Source: Peptococcaceae bacterium BICA1-7
GTDB taxonomy: Bacteria > Bacillota > Desulfotomaculia > Desulfotomaculales > Desulfocucumaceae
DNA: 64,000 bases
Reading direction: 5' to 3'
Assembly: GCA_000802095.1 (NCBI GenBank)
Contig: JUEB01000017.1
Coordinates: 303,782-367,781 of the forward strand
Made by a program: the position numbers and the translations under genes. This document shows, one piece after another, positions 24,245 to 32,463 of this stretch. The number at the start of each line of letters is the position of its first letter. The first letter of the stretch is position 1. The notes beneath the pieces were generated by a model that was given only the letters and a program-made list of their open reading frames with translations, was not told the origin of the DNA and did not search any database.

Positions 24245-25213
24245 TCACTTAATTTCACTGATTGAATAGAGATCTTTTATCTCTGCCGGTTGCAGAGGCT
24301 GTTTTATCATCGACTCCATTTTCAGTTCCCGGAATTTCTCTTTGCATCTTGCCGCCAACTCACTATTCTGATCGGCCATGGCGAAATGTTCGGCCAAATA
24401 ATAAGATCCGGAGGTGGCCGCAATATCATCAATTTCCAGGGTCTGCGTGAGTGCCGTTATTTTCGTCGGCACAGGTATGTATTTTATCCTGATAGTCCCT
24501 TCATAGGAGAACATGACCCATAATTCGTTTGCCCCCTCCCACTTAACCGAAGGGGAGCCCTCCTGATACTGCCAGTTAGGATATTCTGAAATTATCTGCG
24601 ACCGGCTCTTGAAGTCGCTTGGCATTGTCGCCTTATACCAGGGCTTAAAGTCCGGCACTTTGTCGGCAGAGGCGAATTTATAGGGCGACAGGGCACGATT
24701 GCTGTGCCGGAAGTAATATGTGCCGCTTATTGTCATGGTCACGGTGCCGCCTGAAGTTGTGAGCACCCCCCTAACCGGCAAAAATGAGGTTGTACCGGCA
24801 GGAACGGAAATACTGATAGTTCCGGCAAAGGCTGTCTCTGCGCCTCCGTTAAACGAGTATGTACCGCTTACATCTGCGCCGCCCTCGGTAAAGGTCAGGG
24901 TGCAATCTCCGTCAACTTCAACATAGAAGCAATAGGCCCCAGTTGCAGAGTATGCCTGAGACTCACCATTATTTTCTTTGATAATTCCCATTTGACTAAC
25001 ATCGCCCAAAAGGTTATTTTTACGGAAGCAGGACAGTTCAAAGGTTTTGAACAGATCCCCTGACTTTGCCATTTCTTTCTGCCATAAATCTAGCAGATAG
25101 GGAGCCCGGTATTTGTATTCTGCTATCTGGGAGTCCACAATGGTTCCCGTGTCACTCAGTTCATCAAGTATTGCTATGCTACGGTCAAAAATCTCTTGCC
25201 CGGTGTATGCCAT
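24245..25213 (-). CDS. Tail adaptor-like protein (tail tubular A type)
   Basis: 322 residues. The N-terminal helices (GQEIFDRSIAILDELSDTG, YRAPYLLDLWQKEMAK) match head-tail adaptor proteins of short-tailed phages; an inserted beta domain at about 90-170 (CTLTFTEGGADVSGTYSFNG) looks like a carbohydrate-binding or decoration fold. It would bind beneath the portal. Confidence 0.72.
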   Translation of the reverse strand: MAYTGQEIFDRSIAILDELSDTGTIVDSQIAEYKYRAPYLLDLWQKEMAKSGDLFKTFELSCFRKNNLLGDVSQMGIIKENNGESQAYSATGAYCFYVEVDGDCTLTFTEGGADVSGTYSFNGGAETAFAGTISISVPAGTTSFLPVRGVLTTSGGTVTMTISGTYYFRHSNRALSPYKFASADKVPDFKPWYKATMPSDFKSRSQIISEYPNWQYQEGSPSVKWEGANELWVMFSYEGTIRIKYIPVPTKITALTQTLEIDDIAATSGSYYLAEHFAMADQNSELAARCKEKFRELKMESMIKQPLQPAEIKDLYSISEIK

Positions 25214-25226
25214 CTAAAACACCACC

Positions 25227-25517
25227 TTACCCCTTGGCATAATACCCTATCATTTCCCCGCTCGTAAGCGTGATAGAGTTCCATTTGCCATATACAACCG
25301 CACCCACGGGAATACTGGTAATGGTCGTGAGGTCGGCATTTACCGCACCACTCACATTGCCCTGCGCCGCAACAACAGTTGCAGCCATTGCCTGAAGCGC
25401 AAAAAAGTAATACCCGTCTGCGGGCGTTACTGCGCTGGTGCCGGTTATCGCCTTGGAACCTGTTGCCCCGGCTTTGTTTAGGGCCACCTGTGCGGCCATA
25501 AGTTCAAGTTGTGACAT
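25227..25517 (-). CDS. Phage structural hypothetical, 96 residues
   Basis: Starts MSQLELMAAQVALNKAGATG; Ala/Gly/Thr-rich with a beta C-terminus ending MIGYYAKG. Composition suggests a capsid decoration or fibre-linked protein. No family recognised. Confidence 0.5.
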   Translation of the reverse strand: MSQLELMAAQVALNKAGATGSKAITGTSAVTPADGYYFFALQAMAATVVAAQGNVSGAVNADLTTITSIPVGAVVYGKWNSITLTSGEMIGYYAKG

Positions 25518-25520
25518 TTG

Positions 25521-25823
25521 TTATCCCTCCCTGTGCTTACGCATATGGTTGACCAATCCTGACGGGCTGGCGGCTTTAAAGCCACAGACAGAGCAGGTAA
25601 GGCCATCCGGTTCTTCTTTTACTTCCTCGGCCTGTACTTGGGCCTGTTCCTTGACCTCTATAAGTTCTATTTCCTCATGCAGGAAGTGCGGCCCCATTCT
25701 CTTTGCCAGCGACATGTCAAGAGTTACATACTCGCCGTTCTCGTCAAACTTAAACATTGGTAAGCCGGTGTTGCCGTCGCTGACGATATGGCCCGGATTG
25801 GAAAAAAATCTATATGCTTTCAT
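25521..25823 (-). CDS. Phage protein with C2H2-type zinc finger
   Basis: 100 residues. The first half resembles head-end hypothetical proteins (AYRFFSNPGHIVSDGN...). The C-terminus is a textbook C2H2 finger: CSVCGFKAASPSGLVNHMRKH, Cys-x2-Cys-x12-His-x3-His. Between the two halves is an acidic, Gln-rich linker. C2H2 fingers are rare in bacteria and phages; in this position DNA or protein contact inside the head is conceivable. Confidence 0.7.
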   Translation of the reverse strand: MKAYRFFSNPGHIVSDGNTGLPMFKFDENGEYVTLDMSLAKRMGPHFLHEEIELIEVKEQAQVQAEEVKEEPDGLTCSVCGFKAASPSGLVNHMRKHREG

Positions 25824-25874
25824 GTGTACCTCCTTGTAAGTTGAGAGGGCGGTTTCCCGCCCCCCCCGTTTAAC

Positions 25875-26243
25875 TTAGGGCAGTTTGATCACGCCAAGGT
25901 TGACATCGGACACGGTTCCGCTCTGGGTCACGGAGCAGCCAATCGTCAACTTGGAGCCAGTGCTTTTGAAACGACAGCCTTCCAGTGGACCGATAACTTT
26001 CACGGCCCCACCGTCAGCCACATCAACAGACAGAGTTCCCAGCACGCTGGACAGGAATCCCCCCGGCGCAATGGTGATAGAAGCGGTATTTACCGCTGCG
26101 GAATCGTTGTTATTCTGGACAACAAGCAAAACCCTCTCGTCTCCAACATCACTGACATCAACGGTAACGGACGAATCCATTGCCGTAAGGGTCAGGGCTA
26201 CGTCGTCATTGAAAACAGCGGTAGAAGCAGTGTAATCACTCAT
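25875..26243 (-). CDS. Capsid decoration-like beta protein
   Basis: 122 residues, Thr/Val/Ser-rich, predicted all-beta (VALTLTAMDSSVTVDVSDVG, VLLVVQNNNDSAAVNTASIT). Position just after the coat gene (once the HNH insertion is ignored) and composition suit a head decoration protein. No motif proves it. Confidence 0.55.
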   Translation of the reverse strand: MSDYTASTAVFNDDVALTLTAMDSSVTVDVSDVGDERVLLVVQNNNDSAAVNTASITIAPGGFLSSVLGTLSVDVADGGAVKVIGPLEGCRFKSTGSKLTIGCSVTQSGTVSDVNLGVIKLP

Positions 26244-26281
26244 TTATTATCATCCTTTCGCAAAAATTTAAGGGGACTTAC

Positions 26282-26914
26282 TTAAGTCCCCTTGGTTGTT
26301 GTTTTTTTCAGTGCTTCCTCTACGGTCATGCCATGACTTATTCGCCAATAAAACGTACATCGAGGCACTTTGTAAAGATCGCACAATTCGGACCTTGTAG
26401 CGGTTATTCCGTCTACAGTTTCATATACGTTATTGCGCTTATTGTTACTCTGCCTAAGTGCCGTTGTCCATCGGCAATTATCTTTACTATACCCTTTATT
26501 GTTGTCAATTCTGTCCAAGGTAAGCCCTTCTGTGTATGTAGCATGCATGTCATTGTAAAACTCAATAAAATCCTTCCAGCTTTCTTGAAATGTAATGCCG
26601 CGCCCGCCATAGTTTTTATATTGCTTATGATTGGGGTTAGAACATCTTTCTTTCATTTCCTGCCAGACGTAATTCAATTTAGTTTTACCCATGCCATGCG
26701 TTTTAGTGCGTTCTCCTATCGACTTGAGAAACTCAACGCCCAAACAACCACAACTTTTAGTTTTTCCAAGTCTTATAAGCTGTCCGCTTTTAATGGTTTC
26801 TTTTCCACAATCACAAAGACATTTCCAATAGACAGTTCCGCGTTTGTCGTTGTGTGCCCTTTCGATTACGGTTAATCTACCGTATCTTTTGCCTTTCATG
26901 TCTATGTATTGCAT
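26282..26914 (-). CDS. Free-standing HNH-type homing endonuclease
   Basis: 210 residues from ATG 26914 (GAGGTG site). N-terminal zinc module GTVYWKCLCDCGKE and KSCGCLG, then an HNH-like core around NYVWQEMKERCSNPNHKQYKNYGGRG and LTLDRIDNNKGYSKDNCRW (Asn/His-rich), and a terminal DNA-binding NUMOD-like segment ITATRSELCDLYKV. It splits coat and decoration genes, with stop and start far from either, as expected of a mobile intron-less homing gene. Confidence 0.82.
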   Translation of the reverse strand: MQYIDMKGKRYGRLTVIERAHNDKRGTVYWKCLCDCGKETIKSGQLIRLGKTKSCGCLGVEFLKSIGERTKTHGMGKTKLNYVWQEMKERCSNPNHKQYKNYGGRGITFQESWKDFIEFYNDMHATYTEGLTLDRIDNNKGYSKDNCRWTTALRQSNNKRNNVYETVDGITATRSELCDLYKVPRCTFYWRISHGMTVEEALKKTTTKGT

Positions 26915-26967
26915 AATATCACCTCTTGGCAATATTATACCATACATCTGTTACAATGACAAGTTGT

Positions 26968-27801
26968 CTAAATAGTGCTCTCCGCAGCAGGAGTCAGTGT
27001 CAGCCTGACAAGCTCCTTGGGCCGGACAACCTTGCCGCCCCATACTTGCAAAGATTTGACGGCATCGCCAAACCTCTTCTGAGGCCGGTAGGCTTCGGTT
27101 TCAGTCAGTTGAGCAGCGAATGATACTGCGGCCTTGGTACGGGCAAGGCATTCGTAGGCGGAACTGTTCTTAACAATGTTGTTGGACTCGTAAATGTCCA
27201 TGCCAAGAATGTTGCCGACATAGCCGTTCTCAATTATCTTGTCGTTATCGGTCTTGCGAATGATTTTGGCCAGGACGATCTTAGTCGCAATGGCCGGGGA
27301 CACTTCCAGATACTTCGTAGTGCCAGCCGGAACATTCACCGTCTTGAAATACTCCGCAGCCTCGGCAAGAACGCTGAAGATATTTGCCGTGGTCACGGAG
27401 GCATTGGTGATGGTCTTTCCAGCATCGGTGTACTTGGCAAAAATAAAGGTGTCCAGGTCGTCAGCCATAGTAATACCCATTTGCCGCTTTTGCTCTGTCC
27501 AGAATCCCTTTTGCGCCTGCGCCTCGTCCAGGTCGTCAAAATAGATGTGCGCATACTTGGCCTGGTCGATAAGCAGGTATTGAGCTGCCGAAGTTCCGGT
27601 GTCTGGGTCGTCAATATCAGTGTTGCGGGTGTAGTCCTTGGAATATACCGGCCCTACGGTCAAGATTTTGACCTGATCACCTTTCTGCTTGATCTGGCCC
27701 TCATAATCAGTGTTGCAGTGCTTAACGCCGATAAGCACCTTGTCACGCTCTTTTAGCACATCCTCTGCCCATAGCATGGGGATGAAGTTCTTTGCGCCCA
27801 T
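26968..27801 (-). CDS. Major capsid protein
   Basis: 277 residues starting MGAKNFIPMLWAEDVLKERD, with the HK97-type order of a coat protein: an N-terminal arm, a GDQVKILTVGPVYSKDYTRN beta region, a spine helix near MADDLDTFIFAKY and a P-domain region with VSPAIATKIVLAKI. Directly downstream of the scaffold gene, as usual. It most resembles coat proteins of the P22/N4-gp56-like type. Confidence 0.85.
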   Translation of the reverse strand: MGAKNFIPMLWAEDVLKERDKVLIGVKHCNTDYEGQIKQKGDQVKILTVGPVYSKDYTRNTDIDDPDTGTSAAQYLLIDQAKYAHIYFDDLDEAQAQKGFWTEQKRQMGITMADDLDTFIFAKYTDAGKTITNASVTTANIFSVLAEAAEYFKTVNVPAGTTKYLEVSPAIATKIVLAKIIRKTDNDKIIENGYVGNILGMDIYESNNIVKNSSAYECLARTKAAVSFAAQLTETEAYRPQKRFGDAVKSLQVWGGKVVRPKELVRLTLTPAAESTI

Positions 27802-27837
27802 TTGGTCACTCTCCTTTCAAAATAAAAACGCCGGAGA

Positions 27838-28692
27838 TTATTTCCAGCGCTTTTCCGACTCCTTGATTGCGTTGTAATTGGCCCTGATTTCCTCACGGGA
27901 CATGTTCGCCACCTGATCCCGTGTGAAGAATGTTCCCGACTTGGCCTGACCCTTGACGCTCCCGGTTGAGGCTTCAGCGTTGGCCTGGTTAGCCTCGCTT
28001 GCCTGTTGCTGGGCCATGTTCTGCTTCCAGTTGTACCGGGTCAGTGCATCGGCCAGCCTGCGCCCTTCCCTGCCCCCGGACTTCAACCACTTTTCAGCCT
28101 CTACAAACACTTCTCTGGGGATGGTTTTCCATTTTTCCTCTGTGTTGTAGTCCGGAAACTCGGTTGCGAATTCTTCATACATGGAATTGCGCCGGTCGGT
28201 GAAGTCCTTTTCGTCCTGGGCCTTGCGCTCGGATTCTTCACGGGATCGCTTGCTGTTCTCCCACTCGCTTTCGATTTTGTCTATCTTGGCAAGTTTTTGG
28301 ATAACATCTTCCGGTAAGCCTTGCGCCTGGTAACGGTCGTAAATTTCCTTTTCCCGCAAAGCCTCTTTGTACTCAGCCTCGGTGGTAATGGGCTTGCCAT
28401 TCCATGTGTATCCCTGCTCAGCAATGTAAGTATCACGGGCCTGTTGAGCCGCTTCCTGTCTGGTGCGCTCAATGGCCTTGTCGTAGTTCATACCCTTCTG
28501 GATATGCTGAACCGCTTCCTCATAAGGCAGTTCCAATTCTTGGTGGTTGTACTTTACCTTAATTCTTTGCGGTTCCGGGGTTTGCTCGACCTGCTGAGTG
28601 GTGTTCTCTTGGGTCGTTTCCTGCGTAGTTTCTTGAGTTACTTCTTGGGTTTGCTCCTGACTTACTTCACTCTGGTTGGTGAATTCGTCCAT
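27838..28692 (-). CDS. Scaffolding protein
   Basis: 284 residues, highly charged and helical, no cysteine. A repetitive Gln/Glu/Thr-rich N-terminus (TQEVTQETTQETTQENTTQ) precedes long coiled-coil segments (EYKEALREKEIYDRYQAQG) and a C-terminal FFTRDQVANMSREEIRANYN region of the kind that binds coat protein. It lies immediately upstream of the coat gene. ATG 28692. Confidence 0.82.
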   Translation of the reverse strand: MDEFTNQSEVSQEQTQEVTQETTQETTQENTTQQVEQTPEPQRIKVKYNHQELELPYEEAVQHIQKGMNYDKAIERTRQEAAQQARDTYIAEQGYTWNGKPITTEAEYKEALREKEIYDRYQAQGLPEDVIQKLAKIDKIESEWENSKRSREESERKAQDEKDFTDRRNSMYEEFATEFPDYNTEEKWKTIPREVFVEAEKWLKSGGREGRRLADALTRYNWKQNMAQQQASEANQANAEASTGSVKGQAKSGTFFTRDQVANMSREEIRANYNAIKESEKRWK

Positions 28693-28784
28693 CAATAATC
28701 ATCCTTTCGGCTATGGTAGGCCGTAGTATTTGCCTAGTTTAGAGCCATACGGCAGGGCATTAGCGCGAATCGCCTCTCTCCAGA

Positions 28785-28826
28785 AAACAAAAAAGCCACC
28801 CAATAGGCGTCAACCTACTGAGTGGC
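28785..28826 (-). terminator. Terminator between glycosyltransferase block and scaffold
   Basis: Minus strand GCCACTCAGTAGG and CCTATTGGGTGGC (2 mismatches) followed by TTTTTTG. It should reduce or stop transcription between the portal/sugar block and the head genes. Confidence 0.72.
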
Positions 28827-28848
28827 TTTCGAGAAGCTCTAATGGTGT

Positions 28849-28995
28849 TCAATTTAGGCTATTATCAACCTTTACCGTCATGTCCAACTTTTCCAGGTAG
28901 ATGTTCATGGTCTTGCATCGGGGGCATTTTATTTTGTATGTTCCCTCGATTAATCCAAGCAACTTGCCGCAATGGGTACAACGTACTTCTTGCAT
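28849..28995 (-). CDS. Com-like zinc-finger regulator
   Basis: 48 residues starting MQEVRCTHCGKLLGLIEGTY and KIKCPRCKTMN: two CxxC pairs spaced as in phage Mu Com, which binds mRNA and activates translation of the mom DNA-modification gene. It overlaps the upstream stop (TAATG) and ends the glycosyltransferase/methyltransferase block, so it may regulate those genes. Confidence 0.72.
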   Translation of the reverse strand: MQEVRCTHCGKLLGLIEGTYKIKCPRCKTMNIYLEKLDMTVKVDNSLN

Positions 28996-29324
28996 TATTG
29001 CACCCTCTCTGGCTTATAATCAGAGCATTTAGTCACTTTAAATTGCTTATATCCTTTGCTTATAAACACAATGCAGTCGGTAAATGGTGTATATTCTATG
29101 TCGTCACCCACTTTTCTAAAAAAGGCACATCCTTGCGGGTCTGGCAAGGCGTAGGCCCTAGTACATGAAAGGCACAAAGTTTCGTATTTACTAACGGCAT
29201 CAATGACAGCCTCTTCACCAGTTATTTCTTTGCCATATTTCAAATTTTTTCCACATAGCGGACAATATCTCCATTGTTTGTTATGGTTAATGATTCTTCC
29301 GCAATTTTCGCATCTAATTTTCAT
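28995..29324 (-). CDS. Double zinc-ribbon phage protein
   Basis: 109 residues starting MKIRCENCGRIINHNKQWRYCPLCGKN, i.e. a CxxC-CxxC ribbon (given in two parts: CENCGR, CPLCGK), then a second Cys set (LCLSC, GCAFF, TKCSDY). Overlaps Com by one base. Function unknown. ATG 29324 has better spacing from GGAG than GTG 29333. Confidence 0.6.
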   Translation of the reverse strand: MKIRCENCGRIINHNKQWRYCPLCGKNLKYGKEITGEEAVIDAVSKYETLCLSCTRAYALPDPQGCAFFRKVGDDIEYTPFTDCIVFISKGYKQFKVTKCSDYKPERVQ

Positions 29325-29339
29325 CTTCGACACTCTCCT

Positions 29340-30092
29340 TTATTGGTGTTCTTTAAAAGTCCCCTCATACCCACCCTTTGCCATGTACTTCTCGTACAAC
29401 TCCGGCCTATACAGGTGAACAGCAGGGTAACGTGTGTCAATCCATATCTTGTACCCAGCAACTGCCGCCCTAACACAGAAGAAGCGATCCTCTCCGTCAA
29501 AGCCAAGATTGTAAATATCGTCATAGCACACGCCACGCTCGAACACACTCCTGTGCAGGAGAATACACGCTCCGGTCTGCCCCACCTCATACGTACCTGG
29601 TATAAGCCACTGTGCTATGTGGGCATAGTCAACACCTGAATAGCTGTCGTACATCCAGCAGTTGGGCAGCGGCTGGCCGTCCTTATCCCATCGGGTCCAG
29701 AAGATCTCGGCAACAATGTCCTTCCCGGTCGCCAGGAGTTGCACAAGCGTTTTAGGGTGCAGCATCAGGTCAGTGTCCACGAAAAAAATGTAGTCATACC
29801 CGTTTTCAAGGGCGAACTTGGCAATCCCGTTTTTCATCTTGATGATGTTACTGACCAGTTCCGAAGTCCATAGGTGCCGGTTGCCGTCACTCTTATACTC
29901 GTCGTCCGTCCTGTACTCAGCAAAGAAACATGTCTCCGGGTGCGCCTTAATAAGCGGTATCAACTCCGGGGAGTTGTGTAAAATAAAAAGCCTGTCGCAT
30001 TGACAAGGCTTTTCGAGATTTTGCAGTGACTTCAGGTATTCCCGGAATATCTCCGGGCTTTGCCGGACGGGGGCCGCAATCAGTATTTTCAT
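29340..30092 (-). CDS. GT-A fold glycosyltransferase
   Basis: 250 residues starting MKILIAAPVRQSPEIFREY. A Rossmann start and the metal-binding acidic motif FFVDTDLMLHP (DxD), with FDGEDRFFCVRAAVAGY as acceptor-side acidic loop. It resembles the glycosyltransferase at 31322-31930 (both have V-D-[TS]-D and GED-x-x-FCVRA), so they are likely paralogs. Cytosolic. The sugar and acceptor are unknown. Confidence 0.82.
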   Translation of the reverse strand: MKILIAAPVRQSPEIFREYLKSLQNLEKPCQCDRLFILHNSPELIPLIKAHPETCFFAEYRTDDEYKSDGNRHLWTSELVSNIIKMKNGIAKFALENGYDYIFFVDTDLMLHPKTLVQLLATGKDIVAEIFWTRWDKDGQPLPNCWMYDSYSGVDYAHIAQWLIPGTYEVGQTGACILLHRSVFERGVCYDDIYNLGFDGEDRFFCVRAAVAGYKIWIDTRYPAVHLYRPELYEKYMAKGGYEGTFKEHQ

Positions 30093-30679
30093 ATGGCCTC
30101 CTTTACCATAACCGCATGGTAGCAGTACAGCCCGACCTCATTATTCCGTATAGCGTCCGGGGGCGGGTCTCTCTGGTATTCTCCGAATTTGAACCCCTCC
30201 GCTATGTCAAACAACTCCACCGGTTTCCTGATACACGAATACCGCCCATCCATGGTAATATCCAGGGTAACAATGAGCCTGCCGCCCGGTTTTAGCACCC
30301 GGCGAAACTCACCCATGACCCGCTTTACAGTGTCATATGGTAGATGCTCCAGGACACTTATACAGTAGATTGTATCCACGTCCTCATTGCACAAAGGTAT
30401 ATTGTCTATACCGGCCACAATGTGCAGTATATTCGGGTGCGGCTTGCTCTTGAGTAGGTCAGGGTTTATGTCCACGCTGAACACCTTGCAGCCGTTTTCG
30501 GCAAGTTCGTACTGAAAGGGGTAATTTGGGCCGCTGCCAGCATCTAAGACGGCTTCACCCGGCTTTATAAGACGCTTGGCCCATATGTATTCGTACAGGC
30601 GACTCCACCACTCGTCCGGGATGGTGAAATCATATATTTTATTGCATTTTTCGTCATTGGTGGTAAAATAGGCGTTCAT
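30089..30679 (-). CDS. SAM-dependent methyltransferase
   Basis: 196 residues from ATG 30679 (AAGGAGG). Class I methyltransferase motif AVLDAGSGPNYPFQYELAEN, motif II VFSVDINPDLL, then CISVLEHLPY and LKPGGRLIVTLD. Placed between two glycosyltransferases, so a methylated sugar or small molecule is a reasonable substrate. Confidence 0.85.
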   Translation of the reverse strand: MNAYFTTNDEKCNKIYDFTIPDEWWSRLYEYIWAKRLIKPGEAVLDAGSGPNYPFQYELAENGCKVFSVDINPDLLKSKPHPNILHIVAGIDNIPLCNEDVDTIYCISVLEHLPYDTVKRVMGEFRRVLKPGGRLIVTLDITMDGRYSCIRKPVELFDIAEGFKFGEYQRDPPPDAIRNNEVGLYCYHAVMVKEAI

Positions 30680-31353
30680 TCGAACCTCCTTAAAACCGGG
30701 TTTTTGTCCAGGATTGATTTGTACTGTTCCAGACACCCGCTTTTCCCCTCCGGGTCGGCCCTCATATACCGCTCATACTTTTCCCGCCTGTCCTCCGGCC
30801 TTGCCCACCCCCAATGCTGAATTCTCACCGGGCAGGAGGCTATCTTTACCCCGGCATTCATTGGGAACCTGCCACAATGCAAGGGTGTTTCTTTCCAGAA
30901 GTAGTCAATATCCTCATACTTGACACAGAACGGCCACACTCCGTTATGCGCCTGCCAGTATTCATCGTCCCGGTAATGGGTCGGGCTCCACATGTCGTAC
31001 AGGGGAAAGGCCAGGCTGTTGCACCCTGCCGCCTCTGCCTGCTGTATGTAGTCCCGTATCAGATCCGGGCGGTCAAAGGTTTCGTCGGCATCAAGGCAGA
31101 GAATCCAGTCATCTGGTTTGGCTTCTCCTACGGCTAAATGCCAAAGGAATTTTCTTTGTTTTAACTCATTCGTCCCCCAATAACTGCGATCTGAATAAAA
31201 TACTTCGCCATACTTTTTACATATCTCTGGTGTTTCGTCTGTGCTGCAATCATCTACAATAATGATTATGTCGCAGACCATAGCCATCTGCTGGAGTACA
31301 GTTTCAAGCCATCGGTCAGCCTCATTTCTGACCAGCATCGCGCCAATTAACAT
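30676..31353 (-). CDS. Family 2-type glycosyltransferase
   Basis: 225 residues. NDP-sugar motifs IIIVDDCSTDETPEICKKYG and WILCLDADETFD are both intact. A WGWARPEDRREKYERYM loop ends the catalytic part. It overlaps both neighbours. Probably transfers a sugar to a phage-specific acceptor. Confidence 0.88.
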   Translation of the reverse strand: MLIGAMLVRNEADRWLETVLQQMAMVCDIIIIVDDCSTDETPEICKKYGEVFYSDRSYWGTNELKQRKFLWHLAVGEAKPDDWILCLDADETFDRPDLIRDYIQQAEAAGCNSLAFPLYDMWSPTHYRDDEYWQAHNGVWPFCVKYEDIDYFWKETPLHCGRFPMNAGVKIASCPVRIQHWGWARPEDRREKYERYMRADPEGKSGCLEQYKSILDKNPVLRRFE

Positions 31354-31930
31354 AATGCGCCTCCCCTATGGTTTCCACGTTACAATGGCCACATATCAGC
31401 GTTGTGTCGCAGTAAATTTTAAACCCTGCCTCCCTGGCCCGGACACAGAAAGACAAATCCTCGCCTAGAATCTTGTGCGGGAAAAACCACGGCTCCGGGA
31501 CTGTCTCAAATACCTTGCTCCTTATCAGCGTACAGGCCATGCCCACACCCTCTATCTCGGTCAGGCCCTTTGGGTAGTCAAGGTAAAACTTCGCGTCCTG
31601 CTCGTTGCAAGTCTTGAATATGCAAGGCTCATATCCAGGTGTGCGCCGAAACGCCAGGGCCGAAACAATGTCCTTGTCGGCCTCAATTAGCCTTGTCAGT
31701 AGGTCAACCGGAACAACCATGTCGCTATCCACGAATAGCAGGGCATCATACCCACCCTGCAAAAACACTCTGACCGATTCTTCACGGGCTGTATAGACAA
31801 GGCTCATGCCGATAGGAAACATATCAACGCTTACCCCCTGGTTTCGTGCGTGACAGGCCATAGGGATAAGTGAATATGCCGCCTGGGGTGCAACATAGCC
31901 GGTGTAGGGGATACAGAGTAAGGCTTTCAT
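31322..31930 (-). CDS. GT-A glycosyltransferase (family 2-like)
   Basis: 202 residues starting MKALLCIPYTGYVAPQAAYS. Acidic motif ALLFVDSDMVVPVDLL, then GEDLSFCVRAREAGFKIYCD and an ending ICGHCNVETIGEAHY. First gene of the sugar block, after the small Cys-rich gene that follows the portal. Confidence 0.82.
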   Translation of the reverse strand: MKALLCIPYTGYVAPQAAYSLIPMACHARNQGVSVDMFPIGMSLVYTAREESVRVFLQGGYDALLFVDSDMVVPVDLLTRLIEADKDIVSALAFRRTPGYEPCIFKTCNEQDAKFYLDYPKGLTEIEGVGMACTLIRSKVFETVPEPWFFPHKILGEDLSFCVRAREAGFKIYCDTTLICGHCNVETIGEAHYVNWRDAGQK

Positions 31931-31933
31931 GTG

Positions 31934-32251
31934 TCACCTCGCGGCGTTTTCGTTCAGTTTGTGGTCGCCACACCAATCATTGACAAATACAACAGGATAG
32001 CCATTCATCGTTGGGGCATGTCTGCGGCATCTGCCAAGGTTTACAATGCCGCCGCTGTCTTTTTTGGGGGCAAACCACATACATGTTTTGCAACGCATAT
32101 TTTCTGCCCTGTGAACCCATGGGTCCAATTGCCCGGCCAATCGTTCAAGAGCTTCCATGCGAGCCTGCTCCTGCTGTTGTTGCTGTTGAATCAAATATTC
32201 TTTCGAATACGCTGTACCACCAGAGCAACATTGCATTTCATCCTGAATCAT
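31934..32251 (-). CDS. Phage Cys/His-rich protein
   Basis: 105 residues. Gln-rich helix (LIQQQQQQEQARMEALERLA) then MRCKTCMWFAPKK, GRCRRHAPTMNGYP and NDWCGDHKLNE: CxxC plus CxxH and WCGDH, a likely metal site. This pattern recurs beside portal genes in Firmicutes prophages; role unknown. Confidence 0.62.
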   Translation of the reverse strand: MIQDEMQCCSGGTAYSKEYLIQQQQQQEQARMEALERLAGQLDPWVHRAENMRCKTCMWFAPKKDSGGIVNLGRCRRHAPTMNGYPVVFVNDWCGDHKLNENAAR

Positions 32252-32265
32252 TAATACAATCCTCC

Positions 32266-32463
32266 TTAATTAATCTTATTCTTAATTACCGCCGCCACTT
32301 TCAGCGGTTGGTTCAGATTCGGGCCGCAATAATTCGAGCACTTGGGGTTTACGCAAACCATTGTCAAAACGGAATAAATATCAGCGCTACCTACATCAGA
32401 CTCAAATTTGCTGTCCGCTATTTGCAGCGGGGCCTTGCATTCCGGGCATTGCAATTCCTCCAC
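32266..32463 (-). CDS. Small zinc-ribbon protein next to portal
   Basis: 65 residues with CPEC (Cys6/9) and CVNPKCSNYCG, consistent with a zinc ribbon. It overlaps the portal gene's end by 62 nt in another frame, so expression is coupled. Confidence 0.55.
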   Translation of the reverse strand: MEELQCPECKAPLQIADSKFESDVGSADIYSVLTMVCVNPKCSNYCGPNLNQPLKVAAVIKNKIN

